Shown here piece after piece: positions 10,215-20,918 of a DNA stretch of 64,000 nucleotides (within the stretch, counting starts at the first letter, position 1; the number at the start of each line of letters is the position of its first letter). Under the pieces are notes generated by a model. That model did no database searches and was not told the origin of the DNA. It saw nothing but the letters and a program-made list of their open reading frames with translations. Location: NCBI GenBank assembly GCA_945901825.1, contig CAMDMC010000008.1:12054-76053 (forward strand), given 5' to 3'. The stretch is from Bordetella parapertussis. GTDB lineage: Bacteria; Pseudomonadota; Gammaproteobacteria; Burkholderiales; Burkholderiaceae_A. Made by a program: the position numbers and the translations under genes.

Positions 10215-11463
10215 GTTGACCTTCCGTGTGAGCCTTCATGCTCGAAAAGAAACGGTCGAACAAACCTACAATATCGTGAGGCCCTGGGCTTGCCTCGGGG
10301 TGGCCTTGAAAGCAGTAAGCGGGTGCACTTGTGTGCTCTAGACCCTGAATAGAACCATCGAACAAAGACACATGCGTAATACGAAGCTGCGCGGGAAGGC
10401 TTTCCGGGTCTACGGCAAAACCGTGGTTCTGCGAGGTAATAAAGACGCGCTTACTTGCAAGGCACTGCACTGGATGATTGGCCCCATGATGACCAAACTT
10501 CATCTTCATGGTCTTTGCCCCTGCGGCAAGGGCCAGGATCTGATGGCCCAGGCAAATACCAAATAAGGGCAGCTTCGTCTCGATGGCCTGACGGGCCATC
10601 GCAATGGCATAGCCGCAGGGCTCGGGGTCACCGGGCCCGTTCGATAAAAAGATCCCGTCTGGCCTAAGCGCCATGGCCTGCTCGAAAGAGGTCTGGGCGG
10701 GCACCACGGTAATGCGTGCGCCTCGGTCTGCAAGTAAGCGAAGGATGTTGCGCTTGACACCGAAGTCGAAGGCAACGACATGAAAGGCGCCTGCTGCCTG
10801 TGCGGCAGAGGCTGAGGTTGATGCCGATACCGATGCAGCTGAACTTCCCGCCGTGCTTAAATTGGACTGATAGCCCTCGCCAAGCTGCCAGCTCGACTCG
10901 GTCCAGTGGTAGGGCTTAGCGGTTGTTACTTCTTTTGCAAGATCGGCACCGACAAGGCCAGCAAACGATCGTGCCAGCTGCAAGGCCTTTTCCGCCGTGG
11001 CATCGGGCCCAGTAAGAATGGCGCCCGCCTGGGCGCCGTGATCGCGAAGCCTGCGGGTTAATGCACGGGTATCAAGACCCGCAATGGCCACGGTGCCTGA
11101 TGCCTTAAGGGCCTGATCGAGGCTCTGTTGAGAACGAAAATTAGAGGCCATGCGCGGAAGGTCGCGCACAACCAACCCTGCTGCGTGAACGCTGCTGGAT
11201 TCGTTGTCCTCATCGTTCCAGCCGGTGTTGCCAATGTGCGGGTAGGTAAGAGTGACAATCTGACGGCAATAACTGGGGTCGGTAAGAATTTCTTGGTAGC
11301 CTGTCATGGCAGTGTTGAAAACCACCTCGCCGACCGTCTGGCCTTGGGCTCCGATAGAAATGCCCTGGAAGACGGTGCCATCGGCAAGGGCAAGAACCGC
11401 TGGGGGGAAAACAGATGAACTGGACGCACCACTGTTGGCGGCCAGAAGTTGGCTGACCTGCAA
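10207..11463 (-). CDS. carA: Carbamoyl-phosphate synthase small subunit
   Basis: Glutamine amidotransferase subunit that delivers ammonia to CarB. Seen: the N-terminal domain ([30 protein letters not shown]) and the class I GATase domain with nucleophile FGICLGHQ and the His/Glu pair in HPEASPGP. It is longer than usual (418 residues) because of a Ser/Ala-rich linker ([18 protein letters not shown], about 10790-10857) between the two domains. The start is TTG, supported by AAGGAG seven bases upstream. Confidence 0.97.
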   Translation of the reverse strand: MQVSQLLAANSGASSSSVFPPAVLALADGTVFQGISIGAQGQTVGEVVFNTAMTGYQEILTDPSYCRQIVTLTYPHIGNTGWNDEDNESSSVHAAGLVVRDLPRMASNFRSQQSLDQALKASGTVAIAGLDTRALTRRLRDHGAQAGAILTGPDATAEKALQLARSFAGLVGADLAKEVTTAKPYHWTESSWQLGEGYQSNLSTAGSSAASVSASTSASAAQAAGAFHVVAFDFGVKRNILRLLADRGARITVVPAQTSFEQAMALRPDGIFLSNGPGDPEPCGYAIAMARQAIETKLPLFGICLGHQILALAAGAKTMKMKFGHHGANHPVQCLASKRVFITSQNHGFAVDPESLPAQLRITHVSLFDGSIQGLEHTSAPAYCFQGHPEASPGPHDIVGLFDRFFSSMKAHTEGQHA

Positions 11464-11487
11464 AACACACTCCTTGGAATTTTTAGA

Positions 11488-11515
11488 ATTATACGGGAGG
11501 GCTGAGGTCTCCCAA
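11488..11515 (-). promoter_or_regulatory. Candidate carAB promoter
   Basis: On the minus strand TTGGGA (11510-11515) and a perfect TATAAT (11488-11493) are separated by 16 bases, just upstream of the carA ribosome site and TTG start. The spacer holds a GGGAG/CTCCC dyad that could act as an operator or weak hairpin. Confidence 0.6.
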
Positions 11516-11554
11516 GAAGGTGCTGCGTTGCCTTAGAAGACGGCGTCGGTTGAT

Positions 11555-11929
11555 CTAGGAGGCGGCTGCAAAAATTGCAATGGTGAGAAAAAAGCCCACC
11601 AGCCAGACCAGGGTTCGTGCCATGGCCCAGTTGGCCACATAAGCCAAGATATAAACCAGACGTGAAATAACAAAGCCAACCGCCATCTGGTCCACGCTGT
11701 CGGTGGGCCCTAAAAACATGTGGGCCACGATGACGGCAATGGCAAATAATAAAAGTGCCTCCCAGGTATTTTGCTGAGCCGCGACCGCGCGGGCTCGAAA
11801 GCCCTCTTGCTGGGCAAGCCACTGCCGTGGCTGGGCGTTGTCATAACGCTCGCCGCCGGCTTTCGAAATTCCAGCGCAGACAATTGGAAGAAACATGGTG
11901 ACAAAAAGGCACCAGAGGGCAGTGGTCAT
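11555..11929 (-). CDS. MAPEG family membrane protein
   Basis: A 124-residue integral membrane protein with four hydrophobic segments in the MAPEG pattern. It contains [20 protein letters not shown] after the first helix and [17 protein letters not shown], then [20 protein letters not shown]. Family members include glutathione S-transferases and peroxidases, but small bacterial versions mostly have no assigned substrate. The start overlaps the recR stop by 4 bases, suggesting co-transcription with dnaX-ybaB-recR. Confidence 0.85.
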   Translation of the reverse strand: MTTALWCLFVTMFLPIVCAGISKAGGERYDNAQPRQWLAQQEGFRARAVAAQQNTWEALLLFAIAVIVAHMFLGPTDSVDQMAVGFVISRLVYILAYVANWAMARTLVWLVGFFLTIAIFAAAS

Positions 11930-12558
11930 GTCATACCTCGTCGGTCTCGAAAGGCCTGAGCAATGGTGCCCAGGTCCACGTACTCTAGCTCACCTCCAAG
12001 AGGAACGCCTCGGGCCAGGCGCGTAATGCGCAGGGCGGGGCTGCGTTCTTGGGCTGCTAAAACCGTCTCAATGGCATGGGCTGTTGCCTCGCCCTCCGGG
12101 GTGAAGTTTGTTGCAATGATGAGCTCTTCAAGCTCAGGGTCAAGGCTTCGCTCAAGCAGTTCCGGCAGCCCAATCTGCTTGGGGCCCATGCCATCAAGTG
12201 GCGAGAGCCTTCCTTTTAAAACAAAGTAACGGCCCCTAAAACTTCGGGTCTGCTCCATCACAAGAAGATCAGCCGGGGTCTCCACCACACAGAGCAGTCG
12301 TCCGTCCCGACCCGGATCTTCACAGGCCGAACAGATGGGCTGCTCGGAAAAGTTGTTGCAACGCTGGCAGGGCTGAAGGCCCTGAAGCGACTGCTGAAGG
12401 GCGTGGCCTAGGGCGGCAGCAGATTCACGGTCGTGCTGAAGAAGGTGAAGAGCAAGCCGCTGGGCTGTTTTAGGGCCAATACCTGGAAGCCTTGCTAGGG
12501 CGGCTGTGAGCGCCTTGAGGCTTGGGGGCATGAAGGCCCCTTCATAGGCATCGGCCAC
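11926..12558 (-). CDS. recR: Recombination mediator RecR
   Basis: Works with RecO (and RecF) to load RecA on SSB-coated gaps. The 210-residue protein has the helix-hairpin-helix [20 protein letters not shown], a C4 zinc finger ([16 protein letters not shown]), and a Toprim domain starting [15 protein letters not shown] with GMGPKQIGL. It follows ybaB, the widespread dnaX-ybaB-recR order. Confidence 0.97.
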   Translation of the reverse strand: MADAYEGAFMPPSLKALTAALARLPGIGPKTAQRLALHLLQHDRESAAALGHALQQSLQGLQPCQRCNNFSEQPICSACEDPGRDGRLLCVVETPADLLVMEQTRSFRGRYFVLKGRLSPLDGMGPKQIGLPELLERSLDPELEELIIATNFTPEGEATAHAIETVLAAQERSPALRITRLARGVPLGGELEYVDLGTIAQAFRDRRGMT

Positions 12559-12573
12559 GGAAAGGGCAAGGGC

Positions 12574-12903
12574 CTAAAGTTTAAAACCCGGAGGCAAAGG
12601 CATGCCTGCCGTTGCGGATGCCATTTGGTCTTCGGAGACTTTCTCCACCTGAGCGACCGCATCGTTAAGCGCAGAGACCAAGAGGTCCTGCAGGGTTTCG
12701 AGGTCGTCAGGGTCCGATGACATTAGCGAGGGATCGATGCTGACAGACCGCACCTGGTGCTTGCCCGTCATTACAAGCTTCACAAGACCGGAGCCTGCCT
12801 GGCCTTCAACCTCGATACTGCCAAGGGCCTCCTGGGCTTTTTTGATCTTGTCCTGCATCTGCTGAGCCTGACGCATGAGCCCGGCAATCTGACCTTTCAT
12901 CAT
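12574..12903 (-). CDS. YbaB/EbfC family nucleoid-associated protein
   Basis: A 109-residue DNA-binding protein of the YbaB/EbfC family. It has the usual N-terminal coiled coil ([20 protein letters not shown]) and the core sequence [20 protein letters not shown], and ends with a Gly/Pro/Leu tail ([10 protein letters not shown]). It overlaps dnaX by 4 bases and precedes recR. Its exact role is not settled in the family. Confidence 0.95.
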   Translation of the reverse strand: MMKGQIAGLMRQAQQMQDKIKKAQEALGSIEVEGQAGSGLVKLVMTGKHQVRSVSIDPSLMSSDPDDLETLQDLLVSALNDAVAQVEKVSEDQMASATAGMPLPPGFKL

Positions 12904-14663
12904 GATGATTCTCCTGGGTTGGTGTGGGGGTCTTTCCAGCGAATAGAGCCTGGAACAATGGTGGCATCAAACCGCTCGATAATAGCTTTCACAATGGGGG
13001 AGTTGGCAATGGAGGCCTCAGCCTGAGCCTGCCGCTGCGCGTGGATCGCAGCCTTTTGGGAGGCAAGGCTTGGGCCCTCCGACTGGCCAACCGACACAGA
13101 GAGTTCAATGCAGGGCCCAAACCGTGTTGCAAGGCTTGTGGCAACCCGCTCAACAACGTCAGCCTCCATTAGCGACTCCACCGGAACCTGAAATTTCAAT
13201 ACGGACCACCCGGCCCGTGACGAAGGTTCAAGGCCTAGAAAACGGGACTGAATCGCAAACTGACGCGACAGACCCGCGAGGGGAAGGGTCTGCGCCACGT
13301 CCAGCCAGGACTCGGAAGTAAGGCCAGAGACTGGTTCGTACTTGGGCGTTCGGGGGCTGTCGATGCGCAAGGCCGCTGAGGCACGAGGGCTGTCACCTGT
13401 GGCTGGCTCGGCGGAAGGCGCATCGGAGAGGACCCTTGAGGCAGAACGAACAGGCGAGCCCGAGCGAGCTGATGAGGCACCCGGCATGGCCGGCGCCTGG
13501 GTCTGGGTCTGCGGCTGCGATGATCCTGATGCAAGATCAAGAGGCACAAAGGCAACCAGACGAAGAAGGGTCATCTCCAGGCCGGTCTGTTCATCGGGTG
13601 CATAGGCAAGATCGCGCAAGCCAAGCATGAGGATCTGATAACCAAGCTGCGCCTGCTCTGCAGAAATCGACAGACCTGCCTGGACGTCTGCCTGGGCGGC
13701 GGGCTGCGCACCGAGCTGGCTGGGACCCAAGACTTGCGCAATATTGAGTTCGTGAAAAAGGCGGGCCAGGTCTTCGAGAATGGCCTCTGCAGAAACGCCC
13801 GACGCAGTCAATGAATCCGCCGCCTGCAGGCAGTCTCGGGCATTGGCCTTGCCGATAGCCTGCGCCATGGCCTCAATGGCCTCTCGGCCCACCAGTCCAA
13901 GCATCTGACTGACGGCCTCAAGCTGAACACTGCCGCCCCCATAGGCAATGGCCTGGTCGGTAAGCGACAGGCCGTCTCGAACCGAGCCCTTGGCCGCCCG
14001 CGCAAGCGCAAGCACTGCATCGGGCTCAGCCTGAATGCCTTCTTGCGTTAGGACGTAACTTAGGTGACGGTCAAGAAGATCGGGACGAAGGTTTTTTAAG
14101 CCAAACTGCAAGCAACGCGATAAGACCGTGACGGGAATTTTCTGAGGGTCGGTTGTAGCCAGCACAAATTTCACCCGCTCAGGCGGCTCTTCAAGGGTCT
14201 TGAGCATGGCGTTAAAAGCGTGCCCCGTGAGCATGTGCACCTCGTCAATAACATAGACCTTGAAGCGGCCGGACGTAGGGGCAAACCGTGCCTGCTCAAG
14301 CAGTTGTTGAATTTCGGCCACCGAGCGGTTTGAGGCGGCATCAATTTCGACATAGTCGATAAACCTGCCTGAGTCGATCTCCTGACATGGCCCACACTGA
14401 CCGCAGGGCTCGGCAACCAGGCCTGTTTCGCAGTTCAAGGCCTTGGCAAAAATACGGGCGAGACTGGTCTTGCCAACCCCCCTTGAGCCGGTAAGCAGGT
14501 AGGCATGATGCAGCCGTTGCTGCGACAAGGCATGCTGCAGCGCCTTCACCACAAAGTCTTGACCTATTACGCTTGCAAACTGCCGTGGCCGCCACTTGCG
14601 CGCAAGCGCGATGGGCGCAGCCGGTGCGGCAAAGCCGGGGTCGTCCTGAAAAAGACTGCTCAC
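12900..14663 (-). CDS. dnaX: DNA polymerase III subunits tau/gamma
   Basis: Clamp-loader ATPase of the replisome. The 587-residue protein has Walker [21 protein letters not shown], a zinc module ([16 protein letters not shown]), Walker B VIDEVHML and the sensor region. A Ser/Ala/Pro-rich linker (residues about 380-450) precedes a tau-type C-terminal domain. The start is GTG. I looked for an A-rich slippery site that would make a gamma form and found none, so probably only tau is made. Confidence 0.96.
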   Translation of the reverse strand: MSSLFQDDPGFAAPAAPIALARKWRPRQFASVIGQDFVVKALQHALSQQRLHHAYLLTGSRGVGKTSLARIFAKALNCETGLVAEPCGQCGPCQEIDSGRFIDYVEIDAASNRSVAEIQQLLEQARFAPTSGRFKVYVIDEVHMLTGHAFNAMLKTLEEPPERVKFVLATTDPQKIPVTVLSRCLQFGLKNLRPDLLDRHLSYVLTQEGIQAEPDAVLALARAAKGSVRDGLSLTDQAIAYGGGSVQLEAVSQMLGLVGREAIEAMAQAIGKANARDCLQAADSLTASGVSAEAILEDLARLFHELNIAQVLGPSQLGAQPAAQADVQAGLSISAEQAQLGYQILMLGLRDLAYAPDEQTGLEMTLLRLVAFVPLDLASGSSQPQTQTQAPAMPGASSARSGSPVRSASRVLSDAPSAEPATGDSPRASAALRIDSPRTPKYEPVSGLTSESWLDVAQTLPLAGLSRQFAIQSRFLGLEPSSRAGWSVLKFQVPVESLMEADVVERVATSLATRFGPCIELSVSVGQSEGPSLASQKAAIHAQRQAQAEASIANSPIVKAIIERFDATIVPGSIRWKDPHTNPGESS

Positions 14664-14729
14664 AAGCGGGCAAACAAAAGGAAAAGACGGTTGTGGATCA
14701 TGGCGTTAATAGCATCAAGAGAAGTAAGG

Positions 14730-14825
14730 GGCGAGCCGTTCCCCCGGCACTCGCAAGGACCCGCTGTGGCTGCTTCGTTCCCGACCTGACCAGGTTCACA
14801 GGCTTACAATGCGGGGCGGCCCGCC
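14730..14825 (-). ncRNA. ffs: 4.5S RNA (bacterial SRP RNA)
   Basis: The reverse strand contains the SRP RNA core, ACCTGGTCAGGTCGGGAACG followed by AAGCAGCCAC, which is the Ffh-binding loop region. The ends pair: GGCGGGCCG at 14817-14825 against CGGCTCGCC at 14730-14738, with one G-U. That closes a roughly 96-nt hairpin. A TACACT box at 14832-14837 sits about 7 bases before the inferred 5' end and is a candidate -10 element. It lies just upstream of dnaX, a common position. Confidence 0.9.
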
Positions 14826-15043
14826 AACGTAAGTGTACCCCGGCCCCTGGCCCGTTTCCCTTTTTGCGCATTTCTGCGCTATATTTCTGTCTCAGGACTC
14901 AGACCGTCTTGGCTCCAAACAACATTAACCCCCTACTGAGTTTCGGTAGTTCTGGTTCTCAGCCCATTGCCGCTCTTGTACTTCTAGGTCTGTTCGCTTG
15001 ATTCGATCCTTTCCTCCCCTCTCTATTTTTTTCTAAATTCGCT

Positions 15044-15370
15044 ATGAGTGATCTCGTTAAACCCGTTACTGATTCCAGTTTTGATGACGACGTTTTGAAG
15101 TCAGACCTCCCCGTGCTCGTTGACTTTTGGGCGGAATGGTGTGGGCCCTGCAAAATGATCGGCCCTATCGTTGAAGAAATCGCCAAGGAATACCAAGGGC
15201 GTCTTTCGGTTGCCAAGCTCAATGTCGATGAGAACGCCGCTGTTCCTGCTAAACATGGCATTCGCGGTATCCCAACCCTTATTCTTTTCAAAAACGGCGC
15301 TGTGGTCTCCCAAAAAGTGGGCGCCGCTGCAAAATCGCAACTCACTGCCTGGATTGACAGCCAGATCTAA
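15044..15370 (+). CDS. trxA: Thioredoxin
   Basis: 108-residue cytoplasmic protein-disulfide reductase. The WCGPCK active site lies in [16 protein letters not shown], with the cis-Pro loop in [13 protein letters not shown]. The 218 bases between ffs and this gene contain no other gene that I can see. trxA followed by rho is common in betaproteobacteria. Confidence 0.98.
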   Translation: MSDLVKPVTDSSFDDDVLKSDLPVLVDFWAEWCGPCKMIGPIVEEIAKEYQGRLSVAKLNVDENAAVPAKHGIRGIPTLILFKNGAVVSQKVGAAAKSQLTAWIDSQI

Positions 15371-15480
15371 GCTTTGTCATACACGTCCAGGTCCAGTCAC
15401 GGCCCGGGGACAGAAGCTTCTAGCTCACCGCGACGCTTCTTCAAATCCTCTCTTTTCCTTTATGGTGGTCTCCGTTAACT

Positions 15481-16743
15481 ATGTACCTCTCTGAACTCAA
15501 GGCTATGCCGGTCACCCAGCTCGTAGAGCTGGCGATCTCGCTTGAAATTGAAAATGCCAGCAGGCTTCGCAAACAAGAACTCATGTTTGCCATTCTTAAA
15601 AAGAAGGCCAAAACCGGCGAACAAATTTTTGGCGATGGTGTGCTCGAGGTTCTGCCTGACGGCTTTGGCTTCTTGCGAGCTCCCGAGTCGTCTTATCTGG
15701 CAAGCACCGACGATATTTATTTGTCGCCCTCACAGATTCGCCGGTTTAACCTGCACACGGGCGACTCCATTGAAGGCGAGGTACGAACCCCGAAGGACGG
15801 TGAGCGCTACTTCGCCCTGGTGAAGGTTGACCGAATCAACCAACAGCCCCCTGAGGCCTCAAAAAATAAGATTCTTTTTGAAAACCTCACTCCGCTTTTC
15901 CCTGACGAGCCCCTTCGGCTAGAGCGGGAGATGAAGGGAGAAGAGAACATTACCGGCCGTATCGTTGACATGGTCTCGCCCATTGGAAGAGGCCAGCGAG
16001 GCCTGCTTGTTGCCTCACCGAAGAGCGGCAAAACGGTGATGATGCAACACATTGCGCATGCCATTTCTACTAATCATCCCGAGGTGGTGCTTATTGTTCT
16101 TCTTATCGATGAGCGACCCGAAGAGGTGACTGAAATGCAGCGCTCGGTGCGCGGGGAGGTAGTGGCATCCACCTTCGATGAACCCGCCACCCGCCATGTG
16201 CAGGTTGCCGAGATGGTCATTGAAAAAGCCAAGAGGCTTGTCGAGCACAAGAAAGACGTGGTCATTCTGCTTGACTCGATTACACGGCTGGCAAGGGCCT
16301 ACAACACCGTGGTTCCCACATCGGGCAAGGTGCTGACCGGTGGCGTTGATGCCAACGCCCTGCATCGGCCTAAACGGTTCTTTGGGGCAGCCCGGAACAT
16401 CGAAGAAGGCGGCTCACTGACCATTATTGCGACGGCCCTTATTGAGACCGGTTCTCGAATGGATGAGGTTATTTACGAAGAGTTCAAGGGCACGGGCAAC
16501 ATGGAAGTTCATCTTGAACGCAGGCTTGCTGAAAAGCGCGTCTACCCGGCCATAAATATCAATCGCTCAGGAACACGGCGTGAAGAATTACTTATCAAGC
16601 CTGACCTTCTGCAAAAGATCTGGATTCTTCGAAAACTGCTTCACGACATGGATGAAATTCAGGCCATGGAATTCCTGCTCGACAAGGTGCGCCAGACAAA
16701 GAACAATGCCGAGTTTTTCGACATGATGAAGCGTGGCAGTTAG
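15481..16743 (+). CDS. rho: Transcription termination factor Rho
   Basis: Hexameric RNA-dependent ATPase that ends transcription. The 420-residue protein has the N-terminal Rho domain ([18 protein letters not shown]), the RNA-binding CSD-like domain ([14 protein letters not shown]), Walker [14 protein letters not shown] and the Q/R-loop region [20 protein letters not shown]. Length is standard. It precedes rpmE2 by 59 bases; a T7 run lies in that gap without a convincing stem. Confidence 0.98.
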   Translation: MYLSELKAMPVTQLVELAISLEIENASRLRKQELMFAILKKKAKTGEQIFGDGVLEVLPDGFGFLRAPESSYLASTDDIYLSPSQIRRFNLHTGDSIEGEVRTPKDGERYFALVKVDRINQQPPEASKNKILFENLTPLFPDEPLRLEREMKGEENITGRIVDMVSPIGRGQRGLLVASPKSGKTVMMQHIAHAISTNHPEVVLIVLLIDERPEEVTEMQRSVRGEVVASTFDEPATRHVQVAEMVIEKAKRLVEHKKDVVILLDSITRLARAYNTVVPTSGKVLTGGVDANALHRPKRFFGAARNIEEGGSLTIIATALIETGSRMDEVIYEEFKGTGNMEVHLERRLAEKRVYPAININRSGTRREELLIKPDLLQKIWILRKLLHDMDEIQAMEFLLDKVRQTKNNAEFFDMMKRGS

Positions 16744-16802
16744 GATATACTTTAAAACTTTGGTTTTTTTGAAAAAGAAGATTTTCTAAAGAGAGTTCGG
16801 CC

Positions 16803-17072
16803 ATGAAAGAAGGCATTCACCCCAACTACCGTGAAGTGGTCTTTGTAGACCTTTCCAACGATTTTAGTTTCGTTACCCGCTCAACGGTGTCGACACGAGA
16901 GACCATTAAGTGGAAAGATGGTAAGGACTACCCCCTTTACAAGCTCGACACCAGCTCGGAATCGCATCCTTTCTACACCGGCACCCAGAAAATGATGGAC
17001 ACCGCCGGTCGTGTTGAAAAGTTTCGTCAAAAGTTTGGCGCAAAGACGGGCAGCGGCGCAGCCAAAAATTAA
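16803..17072 (+). CDS. rpmE2: 50S ribosomal protein L31 type B
   Basis: 89 residues starting [20 protein letters not shown], with the FVTRSTVST stretch and a C-terminal [20 protein letters not shown]. It lacks the zinc-binding CxxC motifs of the classical form, so it is the zinc-independent type B paralogue. In other bacteria the two forms are exchanged under zinc limitation; here it sits in the constitutive rho neighbourhood. Confidence 0.97.
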   Translation: MKEGIHPNYREVVFVDLSNDFSFVTRSTVSTRETIKWKDGKDYPLYKLDTSSESHPFYTGTQKMMDTAGRVEKFRQKFGAKTGSGAAKN

Positions 17073-17114
17073 GTTCGAGTTCGGTTTGAGCGCCATCTAG
17101 CCCTTGGCTGGCCC

Positions 17115-19034
17115 ATGGCGCGCTCAACCCGAACCCTGGAACTCCTCTCTCAATGGGGGGAGTCGCGCCCCCTTCCGGGGCTTGCAGCAAGTTCTGCTAC
17201 ACCCTTTCCTAAATCTCTTCTAATCTGGCTCGCTGCCCTTATGGGCTTATCGGGTCTGTGGCTCCATTCGCCTTGGCAGGGGCCCGACATTGAAGCCATT
17301 GCAATGGTGCGCAGCCACCTGGAGGCCCGGCAATTTCTTACGGCGGGCTGGCTTAGCGTCCCAAGTATTGGACAGTGGGTCATGGCAGAACAAGGGCCCT
17401 TATTTACCTGGCTTACTTCGGGTACGGCTGTTGTTCTTGGGTCTGGCGCAGAGCTGCTCGATGCAAGCCATTGGCTAAATGCCCCCCTGCAGGTAACCGC
17501 GGCCGCGCGCCTTACGCAGCTCAGCCTCGTGCTTTTAGGGCTCTGGGCGTTGTGGAGGGCCACCTACCGCCTTGCACGCAGGCGTGAGGCGCGCCCCTTC
17601 GACCCATTAGGTATTGGTCCGGCTGGACCCGACTTCGCCCGCACAGTGGCCGACTGCGCCGTGCTTTTTGCTGTGGGCACCCTTGGTGCCATTGCGCGAT
17701 GGCATGAGGCCGGCTCGGCAACAAGCAGTTTTGCGTTGCAGGCGCTTTTACTCTGGGCCCTTGCGATGGCGCCGGAGCGGCCTCGCCGGGCGGGCCTTGG
17801 AATTGGGCTCAGTCTCACGGGGCTATTGCTAAGCGATGGCATGGCAGGTCTTTCTGCGGCAGGGCTTGGCGTGGTGCTTGTGGGCGCAGCCCTGCCGGGC
17901 TGGCGTATGACCGTTAAGGAATGGGGGAGCTGGGCAGGCCTGGTGCTTGCTGCAGGTATTGCATCGTGGATGCTGCTTGCTGCCATGCTGCAGGAGTCGG
18001 CCGCGCTAAGCCAATGGTGGCAGGCCCAGTGGTCTTTTGATGGGCCATCCCTTACTCACGGCCCGAAGACATGGGCATGGACCTGGTGGCCCGCCTGGCC
18101 CATTATTGCCGCCCTTTTGGTGCAGGCCTGGCGGCACCGGCTGCTTGGTCTTGCCCATTTGCAGTTGTTGCTGGTGTTGCTTGGTGCAAGCCTTGTCATG
18201 GGTCTATTGGGTGTGGGCAACGTCAACCCCACTCGAACCCTGCCCGTGGTTGCACTGACGAGCCTTGCTGCTTTTGGGCTGCTCTCCCTTCCGCGAGGAC
18301 TCTCCTCACTAATTGACTGGTTCGCAGTCGCCCTCTTCTCGGGGCTTGGCATTCTCGTTTGGCTTTACTGGTCTGCCATTGAGTTTAATCAGCCCGCGTT
18401 TTTTGCCGAACGACTGGCCTTTCATGCCCCTGGCATCACACCCCAGGCAAGCCTTCTAAGCCTTCTGCTTGGAACCGTTGCAAGCGGGCTTTGGATAATA
18501 CTGGTCCTCTGGCGGACACGACGGGCCGAGACAAGGCTATGGCGACCAGTCTTGCTTACAGCCGGAGGGCTTGGCCTAAGCTGGGTTTTGTTAATGGCGT
18601 TGCTGCTGCCCGCCCTTGAAATTAACAGGGGTTATCGACCTTTAGCAGAAGAGCTTCAAGCCGCCATGGGAGCACAGACGGCACCCCTGCAAGCACCCGA
18701 TCCCTCTTCTTCCCGGGGCCATGCGAGCCTTGATGATGCCCATTGTATTCAGGCCGCTGACAACGATCTAATGGGCCAGACCCTTGCACTTGCAATGCTT
18801 GAGCCCAGCCTGCGGCCACTCTCCGGTGGCCTACCCGCCAGCCTTTCCTCGGGCTCTCAAAGCGCCTTGGGCGGGCCCAGGGAAAACAAGGGCTGCCAAT
18901 GGTTGCTTGTCTTTGAAGATAACTTCCGTCCAGAACCCGGGGAATGGACAATGCTTTGGCAGGGGCCACGCAAACCCGGGCGAGATAATCGCGAGCGGGT
19001 TACCCTTTACGAGCGGCAAATCCCTTCGCCCTAG
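17115..19034 (+). CDS. Multi-pass membrane protein, GT39 (ArnT-like) glycosyltransferase-like
   Basis: A 639-residue protein with about ten or more hydrophobic segments between residues 30 and 500, followed by a soluble C-terminal part of about 120 residues. The first loop has [11 protein letters not shown], resembling the acidic loop of GT-C glycosyltransferases of the PMT/ArnT type, and [21 protein letters not shown] resembles their second loop. This suggests a lipid-linked sugar transferase acting on the periplasmic side. The family call is from layout and loop pattern only; acceptor and donor are unknown. No other glycan genes are adjacent. Its stop overlaps the convergent orn gene by 4 bases. 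Confidence 0.55.
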   Translation: MARSTRTLELLSQWGESRPLPGLAASSATPFPKSLLIWLAALMGLSGLWLHSPWQGPDIEAIAMVRSHLEARQFLTAGWLSVPSIGQWVMAEQGPLFTWLTSGTAVVLGSGAELLDASHWLNAPLQVTAAARLTQLSLVLLGLWALWRATYRLARRREARPFDPLGIGPAGPDFARTVADCAVLFAVGTLGAIARWHEAGSATSSFALQALLLWALAMAPERPRRAGLGIGLSLTGLLLSDGMAGLSAAGLGVVLVGAALPGWRMTVKEWGSWAGLVLAAGIASWMLLAAMLQESAALSQWWQAQWSFDGPSLTHGPKTWAWTWWPAWPIIAALLVQAWRHRLLGLAHLQLLLVLLGASLVMGLLGVGNVNPTRTLPVVALTSLAAFGLLSLPRGLSSLIDWFAVALFSGLGILVWLYWSAIEFNQPAFFAERLAFHAPGITPQASLLSLLLGTVASGLWIILVLWRTRRAETRLWRPVLLTAGGLGLSWVLLMALLLPALEINRGYRPLAEELQAAMGAQTAPLQAPDPSSSRGHASLDDAHCIQAADNDLMGQTLALAMLEPSLRPLSGGLPASLSSGSQSALGGPRENKGCQWLLVFEDNFRPEPGEWTMLWQGPRKPGRDNRERVTLYERQIPSP

Positions 19035-19639
19035 ACTGCGGTCGTGCTTGGTTTCGCATCTGTCAGCGTCCCAGGCATAAGGTGCTTACGGTAATAACGG
19101 AGCTCATCGATGGACTCCAGAATGTCGGCAAGGGCCGTGTGGGCACCCTTCTTCTCAAAGCCTTTCATAAGCGCGGGCTGCCAGCGCCGACAGAGTTCTT
19201 TTAGGGTGCTGACATCAAGGTTTCGATAATGAAAATGCGCCTCGAGGGCTGGCATATAGCGCAACAGAAAGCGCCGATCTTGGTGAATGGTGTTGCCGCA
19301 CATGGGAGATTTTCCTGCGCCAACATGTTGTTTTAAAAATGCAAGCAGTTCGCGCTCGACATCGTGCTCGGCCTGGTTCGAGGCCTTCACCTTCTCAATA
19401 AGTCCTGATCGACCATGGGTGCCCTTGTTCCATGCGTCCATAGTGTCCAGGTGCTCGGCGCTTTGGTGCACCACGTAGACAGGGGCATGGGCCACGACCT
19501 GCAACTGGCTATCGGTGACAACCACTGCAATTTCTAGAATTCGATGGGTCTCGGGGTCAAGGCCAGACATCTCCATGTCAAGCCAGACCAGGTAATCGTC
19601 GTTGGGTGCGGGCGAGCCCGACGTGTTCTTTTCTGTCAT
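19031..19639 (-). CDS. orn: Oligoribonuclease
   Basis: 3'-5' exoribonuclease that degrades 2-5 nt RNAs, including pGpG from c-di-GMP turnover. DEDDh residues seen: [11 protein letters not shown] at the N-terminus, then [12 protein letters not shown] and [11 protein letters not shown] at the C-terminus. I prefer the ATG at 19639 (202 residues) over the one at 19657, because the family core begins soon after; neither has a strong ribosome site. A roughly 20-residue N-terminal extension remains. Confidence 0.95.
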   Translation of the reverse strand: MTEKNTSGSPAPNDDYLVWLDMEMSGLDPETHRILEIAVVVTDSQLQVVAHAPVYVVHQSAEHLDTMDAWNKGTHGRSGLIEKVKASNQAEHDVERELLAFLKQHVGAGKSPMCGNTIHQDRRFLLRYMPALEAHFHYRNLDVSTLKELCRRWQPALMKGFEKKGAHTALADILESIDELRYYRKHLMPGTLTDAKPSTTAV

Positions 19640-19707
19640 GAACTCAGTGTAAGGCATCGGTGGGCATTGGTAGCAAGAGGCAGGCGACCTCCGTTAGACT
19701 ACAGGCT

Positions 19708-19986
19708 ATGGTGCTTGAACCCAACGAAGTCATTGCCCAACTGGCAAGCCGGCAACCCTGGCGGCTTGAGGATGGCATGCTTACCTTGAGTCTGCAGCCG
19801 GAGTCTTTCGATGAGGTCTGCCGAATTGTGACGTCGATTATGCAGATTGCAATCGACATCGATCATCACCCCGATGTCTGCTTTGGCTATCGATCCCTTC
19901 TGGTTCGAACCATTACCCATGACGAGGGCGGCATCACATTGAAGGACTTTGATTGCGCCGATCGCATCCTGAAGCTCATCGCGTAA
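19708..19986 (+). CDS. Pterin-4a-carbinolamine dehydratase
   Basis: 92 residues. It dehydrates 4a-hydroxytetrahydrobiopterin, normally recycling the cofactor of phenylalanine hydroxylase, and can have a secondary folate-related role. The conserved motif HHPDVCFGYRSLLVRTITHD, then GGITLKDFDCADRI, is present. I chose ATG 19708 because family proteins start shortly before the EVIAQLASRQPWRL helix. No phhA is visible nearby. The 3' end overlaps the rsgA start by 34 bases. Confidence 0.9.
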   Translation: MVLEPNEVIAQLASRQPWRLEDGMLTLSLQPESFDEVCRIVTSIMQIAIDIDHHPDVCFGYRSLLVRTITHDEGGITLKDFDCADRILKLIA

Positions 19987-20918
19987 TCAGCGCCCACGGC
20001 GGTCATGCCTGGGTGAGTCCCCTTGCGGGCCCATTGAACAGTCAGGTCGTTCCCCTTAAAGGCCGGGCCTTAAAGCCTGTAGCAGGTGATCATGTCTTGC
20101 TTTCAGAGACGTCCGCAAGCCTCGTCGAGCTCTTGCCTCGGCGAAATGCGCTTATAAGGGCGGAGTCACATCGCCAGAAAGTCATTGCAGCCAACCTTGA
20201 CCTGGTTATTGTTCTTATCTCGGGCGAGCCACTTTTCGCCCCGGAGCTGATGGTGCGGCTTTTGGCAACGCTTGCATCCGAGGGCCTTCCCTACATCATT
20301 GCCCTAAACAAAACCGACCTTTCGGCAGAAAGCGGCAAGGCACGTGCAAGCCTTCAGAGCTGCCTGCCTTGGCCTTGCCTGCCTGATGCCGAAATAAGCT
20401 GCATTGAGCATGAGAGCCAAAACCCAAACCCTCTGACAGGCCCGGAGGCATTGGTGCAAGCCATTCAGGCGCGTGGATTTACAAAACCGGTGGTTGGGCT
20501 TGTCGGGCAGTCCGGCATGGGCAAATCCAGTCTGCTCAACAGGCTCATCCCTTCTGCAGAGGCGCAGACACGGGCTATTTCAAAGGCCTTGCAGACCGGT
20601 CGTCACACCACAACGGTGAGTCGAGCCTACGAATGGCTGGCGGTGGATGGCTGGCTTATTGACACCCCTGGCTATCAGACCTTCGGTATTCAGCACCTTA
20701 CGACCGAGGACCTTTTAGGAGCCTTTCCTGAATGGCTCGAGCTGCAGAATAACGGCCGTTGCCGCTTCTACAACTGCCAACACGATGAGGAGCCAGGCTG
20801 TGTGCTTACAGAGGCCATGAATGCAATGAGCACACAGGGCCTGCTAAGCAAAGAGCGTTACCAACAACTTGAATTAAGACGAGGCCTTTGGAGGCGCCTG
20901 GTGCACGAAATGGGCTAG
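19953..20918 (+). CDS. rsgA: Small ribosomal subunit biogenesis GTPase RsgA
   Basis: Circularly permuted GTPase that assists late 30S maturation. The motif order is permuted as expected: NKTDLS (G4) first, then the P-loop GQSGMGKSSLLNRL, TGRHTT (G2) and DTPGYQTFG (G3). A C-terminal zinc knuckle follows: CRFYNCQHDEEPGC. The start is a TTG at 19953 inside the end of the dehydratase gene; no better start precedes the OB-fold. The stop overlaps the convergent CobD-like gene by 4 bases. Confidence 0.95.
   Translation: MRRSHPEAHRVISAHGGHAWVSPLAGPLNSQVVPLKGRALKPVAGDHVLLSETSASLVELLPRRNALIRAESHRQKVIAANLDLVIVLISGEPLFAPELMVRLLATLASEGLPYIIALNKTDLSAESGKARASLQSCLPWPCLPDAEISCIEHESQNPNPLTGPEALVQAIQARGFTKPVVGLVGQSGMGKSSLLNRLIPSAEAQTRAISKALQTGRHTTTVSRAYEWLAVDGWLIDTPGYQTFGIQHLTTEDLLGAFPEWLELQNNGRCRFYNCQHDEEPGCVLTEAMNAMSTQGLLSKERYQQLELRRGLWRRLVHEMG

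Noticed and set aside
12900-14663. Programmed frameshift in dnaX giving the gamma form
   Set aside because: No A6-G-type slippery run with a following hairpin was seen.
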